NCBI GenBank assembly: GCA_030280995.1
Contig: JASXTE010000011.1
Span: 62,001 to 126,000 of the forward strand
From: Hemileia vastatrix
Taxonomy: Eukaryota > Basidiomycota > Pucciniomycetes > Pucciniales > Zaghouaniaceae
Direction: 5' to 3'
DNA length: 64,000 nucleotides
Part shown: in pieces, positions 32,318 to 42,450 of the stretch
How the letters are laid out: every line of letters begins with the position of its first letter
Numbering within the stretch: position 1 is the stretch's first letter
Made by a program: the position numbers and the translations under genes
The notes under the pieces: model-generated
What the model was told of the DNA's origin: nothing
Seen by the model: only the letters and a program-made list of their open reading frames with translations
The model's database searches: none

Positions 32318-32871
32318 CCTCAGTTTTAAGTCTTGGGGGACCATCCTCATTTTATAGTCTTGGGGGACTCAAAAAACCCTCAGTTTAAAGTCTTGGGGGA
32401 CTCAAAAACCTAAATCATAAACCCAGAACCAGAGATCAACCACATTAAGACACAGAGAAAAAACTAACATTCTGGGGTAATTGTAAATAGAGCTGCCAGC
32501 CCATCAATTACCCCCAAACTTGCCTTTGCTAAATTTGGAGGCTCCCCCTGTGGATACCCTCCACCAATCTTTCAAAACCAACTCCAACAACAAAACCCAT
32601 TCCTCAGTTTATAGTCTTGGGGGACTCAACCAACAACAATCCTCAGTTTAAAGTCTTGGGGGACTAACACAGTGTTTAGTTTAAAGTCTTGACGGACTAG
32701 TCGTGATAAAATCTTGAAACCAGCCAGTTTAAAGTCTTGGAGGACTAACAGAAACCAGATTTCAGTTTAAAGTCTTGATGGACTGATCTTGATTCCATAG
32801 ATTTTTCAGTTTAGAGTCTTGATGGACTAATCTTGATACCATAGATTTTTAAGTTTAGAGTCTTGATGGAA
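32318..32871 (+). repeat. Iterated 22-mer between genes A and B (E)
   Basis: About ten copies of CAGTTTAAAGTCTTGGGGGA followed by CT lie near 32318, 32345, 32371, 32604, 32644, 32676, 32720, 32763, 32807 and 32850. The same array occurs in E' at 15058-15570. Two related units (GTCATAGTGGACT type) lie at 36371 and 36630. The array is upstream of gene B and has no coding potential. Confidence 0.8.
32474..32514. other. Conserved hairpin in the antisense block (E, copy 1)
   Basis: GGGGTAATTG (32474-32483) pairs perfectly with CAATTACCCC (32505-32514). The copy at 36463-36504 has GGGGTAACTG with CAGTTACCCC. The C-G pair at one position is replaced by T-A, a compensatory change. The loop keeps AGAGC-GCCAGC-CAT. 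Confidence 0.7.
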
Positions 32872-33028
32872 TACCGAAATTTTGCATAAAATAGATGCAG
32901 CCAATTTCATACAGAACACCTCTACAGCCAACCTGCTGAACTTCCACCTTCACTTCATCATCTACCCATCACTGACAAAAAAAAATCTCCTTCCTATCTC
33001 TTTCCATCATCTTTTCTCACCACAGATC

Positions 33029-35665
33029 ATGGCTGGATCTCCTGATTTTAACCCTTCTACTCTTCCTTTCTTCACTGCTCCCAAGGACTATGCCTGCAAA
33101 CAGTGCATCCACATGTGCAGAACTTGCACATTCACTCTTCCAACTCCTGAAGCCAAATTCTACAACAGGGATTGTGATTCTTGCTACTCCAAAAAGAAAA
33201 AATGTGACAGAGATGCCAACTACCCTATTCCTCCTCCTTCACCTTCTCATAAATACATCTCCAGATCCCCTACCAGATCCCCAGAGATTGGTCCTTCCTC
33301 TTCCTCCTTATCTTCAGCACCTTCCAGAAGATCCAGAAGCTCAGCTTCCAGAACTCTTCCCAAAAGACCAGCCTTAGCTTCCCAAGAAACTTCTTTTATC
33401 TCTGCTAAATTAGCTCCAAAAGCTTCAAAATCAGCTCCTAGGCTTCTAGACCACGTCCAGGCGGCCCGCCCGCCTCACTAGACAGTGAAAATCAGGCTCA
33501 AAACCTCCAAAAACAACCAGGAAACAGCCAAATTCAATCAATCAACGAAAACAACTCTACACAATCACCTCCCACTGCTCCCAGAGCAATGCATCCAACC
33601 CTTCAAAGGTCCAAAAACTCTAAATTTTCCCAAACTTCTAGGAGACCTGCCAGAGGACACCAAGAAGAAACCAGAGCACCCAACACTGCACCAAAGCAAC
33701 AACTTCGTCCCCAGTTAAGACAACGAAACTACACCTCTCCTCTGTCAGCCAACTATTCTTCTGACAGTTCCATCCCTTCAAAAGCTCCATCCAGAAGAGA
33801 TCAATCCACTTCCAAATCACCCTCTCCTGCTCCATCTTTTAACAACCCTGGTACTCCATCACCAGCACCTCCTCCAGCTGAATCCAACAGAAATAACAAC
33901 CACAACAACAACAACAATCCTGCTTCTTCAACTAGGCCCCAGGAACATCAGCCTCCTAGATCACCTTCTCAAAATCTTTCAGAGGAAGAGCAAGAGAATC
34001 CATATCTTTCTCTGGTTGATCCACCCACTATGACCATTCCAAAATCTTCAGAGTTCCAAATTCCAGTGTAGACAATCCTATAGTACTAGCTATAGGCCTT
34101 GATCAAGGGAGTTGGAGAAAAAACAGAGAGAAAATCCCCTGTCCCTTTAGAAAAATAGAGTGAGATATACTTGCTAAAGTAAGTTGGTTCCTGTTTTGCT
34201 AAAGCTCCTTTTCAACACACTTGACTGCTTGATGAGCCAAGAAAGTAGTCCCCAGATAGACTACCAGGCCAAAGAACTGAAATGTAGAACAAAGTCCACA
34301 CCAGAGACAGCAAAGATACTTGATGTAGGCTGCAAATCCACACCAGAGACAGCAATAATACTTGCTATAGCTTGCAAGACTATAACAGAGAAAACAGTTG
34401 CCAAAGTTAAGTTAAATGAAGAACTCACTTGCAACAAACACAGCCAATGGTGGCCAGAAAACAGTGAAAACTGAGTGAGGAAAAATGATATCACCTCCGG
34501 ATGGTTGTATGATGATTAAGGTTGCCCCAAACTGTCTTATTCACTATGTACACACAGAGCACTAACTAAGAGCCCATGCGCACCCACCAACCTGGTGCCT
34601 GTACCCGCCGAATTGCATAAAAAACCCTTCTAAAGCGCTCCCCAACCTCCTAAAACAGAGGTGGGCGGGCCGCCCGACGTCGGAGATGCCGCCTGAAGCC
34701 AGAAAACCAATAAAAACAACTAATCTTCTTAGAAAAATTAGCTACAACTACTAAAACCTTTAAAACACGGAATTTCACTATAAAAACATTGGGACATGAA
34801 ATATAGAGAAAAATTGGCTCTATCCAATTATACTAAGCACTTAACCCTAAGACTTAAGGTTAGCCCGTAAAGCACAAAAAACAAAATTAAACAGCAATCT
34901 TTTATATATGAAAAATGAGGAAATGACCCCTTAAAACTTAGAATATGAAAAATGTCTATAAGACATAAATTATAGAGGAAAACCAGGGCTATCCAATGAT
35001 AGTACCCATATACCGGCAGACCCAATATCCACGGAATAAAACCAGAAAAATACCCGATTCCTTAACAGATGTCAATTAAGACATGCACGAACAGCGCCAA
35101 ATCACACAACAAAGGCCCCTGCCAATGTTGGAAGACCACACCGGCTGCTTACAAATTTGATGAGCTTCTAATCTGTAAGTACCAAATTAATTCATCCCAT
35201 TTCTTCAACAAAAATAATTACTGATCCAATTCTTCTTGTCTAGTTGGCACCCCTCCTCCTGAATCTGCTATTGGAGTTGGCCAACCTCTTGAAACTTCTT
35301 TGACCCTGGATTATGGAGACATGAAAAAACACCTAAGCACCACGTGTTCAAACTTGCTAAAAGCCTTTGCCCTCCATGGACCTTTGAATGACTTTGAAAA
35401 ATCCCTGAGAAAGCGCCTGTTGGACGACCACTGGAAGATGTCTAGGATCATTAAGTACACCTTCCAGTACTCCATTCCTGCCTCTTCTTCTTCTTCTTCC
35501 TCCTCTGAACTTCCCTCTAATCCAATTCCTGCCCATTACAATCCATATAATCTCTCCATCAGGATGCACTTCAAAGAACACAGTGCTTCCCACAATCCCA
35601 ACAAAAAACAAAAACAACATCACAATCCGGACCAGCCTCCAGAAGCTTCATCATCCAGACAATGA
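33029..35665 (+). pseudogene. Antisense gene B of E, Zn2Cys6-like, split by solo LTR
   Basis: ATG at 33029 (MAGSPDFNP), chosen by match to E'. C23, C26, C33, C49, C52 and C59 form CX2CX6CX15CX2CX6C with a basic run (CDSCYSKKKKCDR); the 15-residue spacer is longer than the usual 5 to 12. A Ser/Pro/Arg-rich tail follows. A 19-base deletion at about 33467 shifts the frame (stop at 33481), which reopens at 33589-34066. The solo LTR-A then interrupts the codon after QIP. The frame resumes in phase at 35145, crosses a 69-base intron (35175-35243, GTAAGT...TTGTCTAG) and ends at 35665 with PPEASSSRQ. Putative regulator; function unproven. Confidence 0.65.
34067..35140 (-). repeat. Solo LTR-A (LTR-A4) inserted in gene B
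   Basis: 1074 bases with the LTR-A ends TGTGGTC (35140) and TTGTCTACA (34067). The flanks CCAG (34063-34066) and CCGG (35141-35144) fit a 4-bp duplication with one CpG change. No internal region is attached. The gene B frame fits across it, which supports insertion into an intact gene followed by LTR-LTR recombination. Confidence 0.82.
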
Positions 35666-36904
35666 GCTCCTGAAAAAAGATTAGAAACAAATTAATAATA
35701 TAAAACAATTAATAAAAATAATTTCAGAATTTTTTTTTTTAACTAAACTACTAATCATAAGAAAATTTGAAAATAAAATGTAAATGAACTAAATAAAATA
35801 ATATGAAATAAATAATTATATATAAAATTGGTATCCCCCAGCCAATTGATGAGCTGATCCCCTGATACCTTACCCACATCCAAGTGCACCTTGATGTGGA
35901 TACACAATTAAATATTTTAAATGATTAACAAAAAACAAAAAACAAAAAAAAATTTAGAAATTACAGAAGATAATAAAAATAATGAAACACAGAAATAAAT
36001 GAAATAAATAAAAAAAGAAAATAGCATTTCCTGGCCAATTGATGAGCCTTTCCACACCAATGCTTGCCCACATCAAGGTGACCCTGATGTGGTAACACCC
36101 TATATTTTTGAGTTTATAATTTTAAACAACCCCCATAAAAAATTAAAAGAAAAAAAGAGAAAAAAAAAATAATCTAAAACTACTATCTAGCAAAATCATA
36201 ACTGCAAAATCAAAGACAGTCCAGCTCCATAGATGGTCCAATAAGAGAAAGTCCGGTCCATAGAAATGATCACTGGGTGGGCTCCCTCCAATAAGTAAAA
36301 ATGATGGGAGACCACCAGTGATATGCCGCCAATCCGAAAGAACCAAAGATAAAGAAGCCAGTCTCAAATCAGTTTAGAGTCATAGTGGACTTTAAACCTG
36401 AATAATAAACAACAGAACTAGAATTCAACTAGGAAAAAGAAAAGACTTGAGACAGACATTCTGGGGTAACTGTTATACAGAGCAGCCAGCTCATCAGTTA
36501 CCCCCACACTTGCCAAAATAAAATCTAGAAGCCCCCCCTGGGCACCTTCTAACAAAAACACAACATCCAACACAATAAACCCAAACCAATAAGAGTGAAG
36601 AGTCAAGCACTTGAAAACCAAAGGAAATTCCAGTTTAAAGTCATAGAGGACTAAAACCTGTAAAAAGAAACCAATACTAGGGTTCAACCAAATTAAGAGA
36701 AAGGGTTGAAACCAGTCAATCTGAGGTAACTGTTGATAGAGCAGTCAGCCCATCAATGACCCCTACACTTGCCAAGATCAAATCTAGAAGCCCCACCTAT
36801 GGGTACCTTCTAACAAAAAGTTTCCAACACAGAATTCTTTCTGCAACACCAAAAAGAAATTCCAAAACATAAAGAACTTTCCATAGTTTATCCTCATTGC
36901 GGAG
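35666..36904. other. Element E spacer between gene B and integrase, with hairpins
   Basis: No protein gene is supported. Two related segments of about 65 bases, each with CCAATTGATGAGC and a CCACATC...GATGTGG hairpin, lie at 35834-35899 and 36031-36094. Two copies of the GGGGTAACTG hairpin lie at 36463-36504 and 36723-36763, each followed by AAATCTAGAAGCCCC and ACCTTCTAACAAAAA. A-rich runs fill the rest. Confidence 0.6.
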
Positions 36905-38503
36905 TCAATCTTCTACATGCCTAGTGCCTCTGGGATAGAACCTCTTCACCTGGTCTGCAGCCACTCTCTTTTTCAAGACTGCACCATCCAACGCTTCCAA
37001 AACATAAGAACCTCCAGAAAACTGAGATCTGACTCTGTAAGTTCCATTCCATCTGTCAGAAAAATTTTTCCCCCACTGACTCTCCAAACTTCTATTATAC
37101 ACCAAAACCAAACAACCAGGTTTCAAGGGATTCCTGAGTCTATGAGCCAACTTCCTGTCCCAGTATCTGACTGATTGATTCCTAATCTTCATCATTCTAG
37201 AGTATGCCTTCTCTTGACATCCCTCTCTACATTCCAACTGTTGCATCCTGGCACAGAACAATTCTTTTGTTGAGTGCACCTCATCCCAATCAATTACAAG
37301 ATAAGAGACAGCTTCCAAGTCCACAGGTAGAACAGCTTTCTGACCAAACATTAACTCATAAGGAGAATAGCCAGTTGTCCTCTTCAAAGTGACCCTATCA
37401 GAAAATTACACCAAGGGTAAATAATGCCTCCACTTTTCAGAACTATCTCCGCACATCTTCACCAAAGCATTCTTGATAACTTGATGGCCTCTTTCAACCA
37501 TGCCTTCAGCTTCAGGATAATGTGGTGTAGCCACTCTAACTTTAGAGCCAAAACTAGCCATAGCTTCTTTAAATTAGGCACCAAACTCTGGCCCGCCATC
37601 AACAGTCACCAACTTCTTCAACCCATACCTATAAATCCACTCTTTCTTCAAAACCTCTGCCAAATTCTTGGCAGTCAAATTAACCAGAGGCACTGCCTTA
37701 ACCCAACCAGACAAATCATCCCTAGCAACAATAAAGTATTTATACCTGCCCTCTTTAATATGGACAGCATCCAGACTGACCCTTCCAAAAACAGTTGATT
37801 CACCAGTAGCACAGCCCACCTCTTTAGGTTTCAAGTGACTTCTTCTTTGACATTCTTCACAAGATTGAACCCAACCCTGCACAGCCAAATTCATACCTGG
37901 CCACCAAAATCTGTCTGCTACTCTTCCATAAGTCTCCCCAAAGCCTCTATGACCAAGGTCTTCATTAAAAGACTTCAACACAAGTTCTTGACCCTTCTTC
38001 TGAGTCACCACCACTTGAGGATTAGGATGCCTTCTCCTCATCAACCTTCTTCCTGACACATAAAATCCAGGACTCTTCTTCTTGATTGCCAACCAAGTAT
38101 CATCATCAAAACTATCTGGCCTCTCCAAGGTCAACAGATATTCCACCAAAATAAAATAAAACCCAGACTGAACCCAGGTCTCATCTTCAAAACCCAACAA
38201 AACAACATCCAGGGGTACAATTCTATCATCAAAATCACCAGTGTGAACATGAGCCAATTGAGCAGCCCAACCAGGACACCAATCCTTAAATTTTGGCACG
38301 TCCTTCTCTTTCCACTGAACATTGTGAGAATCCAGTTCACTAACAAAAACACTCTTTTCCAAATTTGAGCTGTCCCAAACAACAACTCCATCTTCATCAA
38401 CAAAAACATCCTGATCACCAGAATCAAGATCAGATCCAGCCAGTTTAGCCTCTTGGGGGAGGTCAGAAAAATCTTCAGCACCCTTTGTACTGGCCCTAAC
38501 CAC
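36905..38503 (-). pseudogene. Element E integrase, two nonsense codons
   Basis: After an acidic linker (FVDEDGVVVWDSSNLEKSV) comes the zinc domain (GHRGFGETYGR and SCEECQRRS, about 37955-37850). The catalytic core has LDAVHI, TVDGGPEFGA and PEAEGMVERGHQ, giving D, D and E. A TAA follows GPEFGA at 37574, and a second stop precedes FSDRVTLKRTTG near 37405. The C-terminal part with RWNGTYRV and QVKRFYPRGTRHVED ends at 36905. There is no chromodomain. Integrase inserts the cDNA; this copy is inactive without recoding. Confidence 0.85.
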
Positions 38504-38524
38504 TGGAACATCTTCATTGAACTC

Positions 38525-41089
38525 TTAAGCCTCAGAATCTTCATCTGTAGGTGGCCTCCTTGATAATCCATCAGGCATAGTAAAAGTTTTGCCTGGTTTG
38601 TGCACCAGGTCAAAAGAAAAATGTTGAATAAATGCCACCCACCTAGTCATTGGAGCATTTGGAGGACTAGGCATATTGATCATCTGAACCAAAGATTTTG
38701 AATCCACCTGCAGCTCAAAATGCTGCCCCCACAAAACCGTCTTTAGCTTCTTTAAAAATTTTGCTACACCACAAAATTCCAACTTAGGTTGAGAATACCT
38801 AGATTCCACCTCATTAAACACCACAGACTCATATCTTACTGTCCTGGCCCTCCCAGTCTTATCCTCCTGAGATAAAACAGCACCAGCAGCAATATAAATT
38901 GAGTCCACTACCAGATAAATTTTTCCAGCACCAACACCATAATCCAACTTGTGAAGAACAATATCTTCACCAAAAACCTTTTTCAACTTCTGAAAAGCCT
39001 CTTCACACTCTCCAGTCCATTCCCAATCTGCATCTTTTCTGGTCAACTTCCTTAAAGGTGAAGCCAACAAAGAAAAGTCCTTAATAAAAATCCTGACATA
39101 TACACATACACCCAAAAATCCCCTGACTTCAGTAGTATTTTTAGGCCTTGGCCATGACTGAATTTTATTAATCTTCTTCTTTGCCATAATCCTTCCCTCT
39201 TTACATACCACATGACCCAGAATTTCCAAAGAAGGAACACAACAACAGAATTTTGACCCTGAAATGGCCAAACCAGCCCCTTCAATCCTAAACAACACAC
39301 TCTCTAGAGTTATTGCATATTCCCACACAAACCTCCTTATGCCAGGAATCTCTGCTAACACCTCATTACCATAATAAGTGGATGGTCCTTTAATTCCACC
39401 ATCATCAATAAAAATACCAGCATGAGTAGGAACCTCATCCTGCAAAATCCAATCCATCTGTGCTTGATATACGGCCACTGAATTAGTTGCTTCCTGAGGC
39501 AACCTAGTGAGCTGAAATTTTCCTAAAGGAGTCTCAAAAGCTGTGTGAGGCCTTGAATCCGTATGGAGTTCCCTCTCATCATAACCACCCATAATATCAC
39601 CCAAACCATAACACACCCTTCCAGAAAAAGCTTCAACAAAATCCTCTGCACTTGGTGGCATACCAGCGTCCTTGATAGTGACTCTATTCAAGGCTCTAAG
39701 ATCATGAACCACCCTCAACTTCCCATTCTTCTTCTTTACACAGAAAACCGAACTTGAGTAGCTGGATGTCAATTGTTCGTATAACCCAGTCCTGACTCTT
39801 TCCCTAACAATCTCCACAAAATCCTCTCTAATAGCAGCTGGAATCGGAATAGGTTTGATTTGCCAAGGTTCATGACAAACCACAGGAATCAAGTAAGGTT
39901 CCCCATAAGATTGCTTCAATACACCCCTTTCCTCCTCAACAAATGCCACAGCCTTTTCCCTTAGCACAATAATGTGCAACAACAACTTCTTTTCTTCTTC
40001 AGACAACCACCCATCAGGACCAAAATTAACAGCTTTCAATCTTTCCATGGTCACCCTAGCCGTCTCTACAAATTCTGGAGGATTCTTCACCAAAGGAGTA
40101 CGGTAAGGATCTCTTGAAAAAGGTGGTCTCTTCAAGGGCAGATTCAAACCCACAGGCATAGGCTCATTGACAGGCCTAATCTTCTGTGCTACCTTCTTAT
40201 ACTTTGCCGTTCCACCTTCAACTTGAGGGATCTTCAGGAAATCTTCACCACCAGACCTGGAACAAAAACCAAGGGTTTCCCCATTGCTCACATGTGTGGC
40301 CAAGGTAATGTTTTTGAAAGGTGTAGAAGAAACCCTAGTGGTGCACAATTGGGAGGACTTACTTTTAGACCCCAATCTCACCACTCCAAAACTTTTACGC
40401 AATTCCAAATCTTCATCTTCACTTCCGTCTTCCAAATCTTCAAATCTTGATTCATCTTCAGCATCAACTCTTTTAAAATATTGCAGTTTAACCTCATGCT
40501 GGAGGCCCAAAGATTGAGCTTGATGATCTTCTTTCTTCATAATTTTCTGCAGTTTAACCTCATGCTGGAGGCCCAAAAATTGATCTTGACGATCTTCACA
40601 AAAATATTTTGAATATTCTTTCTTCAATATCTTCAGATTTTTTTCTTGATTTTCTTGAATTATCTTGAAATTTTTATCTTCTTTTCTTGAGTTTTCTTCT
40701 GACCTACAAAAATAACCAGGGGTTTCCCCATTGCTCACAGGTGTGGCCCAGGTAATGTTTTTGAAAGGTGTAGAAGAAACCCTAGCGGTGAACAATTGGG
40801 AGGACTTACTTTTAGACCCCAATCTCACCGCCCCAAAATGTTTCTGCATATCTTTCAATAAATATATATAACCAATCTTCTTCCTTGAGCTTGAATTAAA
40901 AATAATTAATAATCTTGAGAGAGAACAGAGACTTGATAAAAAACTTGATGAATACTTGCAGAGAAGAGAAACATTAAAAAGAAAAAGTTGAAAATCCACT
41001 TGGTATATCTCCAAGAGAGCTGACCTACTACAACCTGGGATTTCCTCATCTTGGGGAGAGGTTGTAGCACTAGGGTGATCAGCCCTCAT
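38525..41089 (-). pseudogene. Element E pol: spacer, reverse transcriptase, RNase H
   Basis: An 854-codon ORF. Residues about 80-275 are a spacer with two copies of the GSKSKSSQL module and two LGLQHEVKLQ repeats. RT begins near residue 443 (SSYSSSVFCVKKKNGKLRVV); DIMGGYDERELH and GIFIDDGGIKGP (near 560) carry the catalytic aspartates. RNase H has YLVVDSIYIAAGAVL (near 725) and QVDSKSLVQMI (near 796). The frame is uninterrupted until a TAA after DSEA at 38525, where B reads DSEE, so integrase is cut off. Both catalytic domains look intact. Confidence 0.85.
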
Positions 41090-41154
41090 TAATCTAAAAA
41101 ATACAGACTCTCAATAGAGCCTGAGCCACACTCCAAAAAACCAGAGGCAGCACC

Positions 41155-41159
41155 CACTT
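41155..41159. other. Target duplication CACTT, left of D
   Basis: CACTT at 41155-41159 is repeated at 50005-50009. It proves the insertion of D into E between protease and pol. Confidence 0.95.
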
Positions 41160-42335
41160 TGTCAGTACAGTCTAGTATATAAGTATGATATAATAGTGTT
41201 ATTTTATGGTCCTACTACTTATTTATAAATGATTTAGTGATTAAACCTCAGGGGAAGACTAATAGAATAGTTATACTCAAATTAAACTCACAATACTTGG
41301 ATTTAAATGCGTGCTAGTGGTGGAAAATAGAAGAATAAAATATAGTTATAGCTATTATAAAGATAATATCAATTTATAAGGGCTTTATAATATATTTCTG
41401 AATGTTAATAATTGTAGTGTAATGTTTGTTTGAAGTGTAGTAATTGAATGATGATAATAAACCGTCAAAATCCCTCCTTACTTATACCCAAATCCACTGG
41501 AGTGCACAGACCTTCAATCCAGATGATGTCACTGCTATCCCCGGCAATTACAGCACTGTGAGGGCCCATCACCTCCCCATGGCGTCCACTTCAAGCAGTT
41601 TCAACACCCAGACCTCCAGTAAGGACCCTCCATCACTATTAATAATAACACAGAGTCATACCATAAATAGAAATCCCAGATAAAAGCGGATACCATAAAG
41701 AAACAGGTAAAATAAATGATCAAAAAGAGATTTAATGAAACTAAAAGCATATAAAGGAAAAAAATAAAATGTCCAAGCCCCAATAACATCCCCAAGCATC
41801 CACATTAACCCAAAAACATATTTCCAACCCATAAATCCGTGAATAACCATCCAAGGAAATAATTTTAGTTGTCCAAACTGGGTGTATGCGCCTGATATAG
41901 GTGTCTATGCTTCTGTAGGCGTTGTGAGTCCACTGATTTCCTCCATATGACCTAAAATAAGCAGAAAAACAAAGGTTATAGGCTATTAAGGGGCTAAAAC
42001 CCACTTATATACCTAAATATACATAATATACTGCATATTTCACTGAATATGAGATTTATGTATACATATAAGCTTATGTATGTCAATAATTACTTCATAT
42101 CACTTAAGATAATTATATTATGACTCCATTAACACCTTAATAAGTATTATTAGGCCATGGATAAGCTATTTAAACTATTATAAATTATATAATAAAATAA
42201 TAATTATATATATATATAATAAAATAATATATATTATTATTTTAACCTTATTTTTAAGATATAAGCTTAATCTAGTTAAGGTTATCTTATTTTAAGCATA
42301 AGAAATACTCAGTCCTAAGGATATTTAGGCTGACA
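41160..42335 (-). repeat. 3' LTR of chromovirus D
   Basis: Runs TGTCAGCC...TGACA (minus-strand reading) with an AT-rich run ATAATTATATATATATATAA near 42200. Short ORFs inside it recur in the other LTR only because the LTRs are identical; they are not genes. Confidence 0.93.
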
Positions 42336-42450
42336 CTCCCTCACCCCAAAAAAAACAATAAAAAAATGTTAAGACATTTTAATTAATCTTAAGGAATGAA
42401 ATAATAAAATAAAAAAAATTTTTTATAATACATATACTGAATAAACAGTA

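Noticed and set aside
35357..35623. Minus-strand ORF with an Arg-rich run
   Set aside because: It is the reverse of the Ser-rich tail in the last exon of gene B (E).
41444..42004. ORFs of 64-87 codons within the D LTR (also at 49113-49673)
   Set aside because: They are identical in both LTRs only because LTRs are duplicated at insertion. No motif, and different frames overlap.
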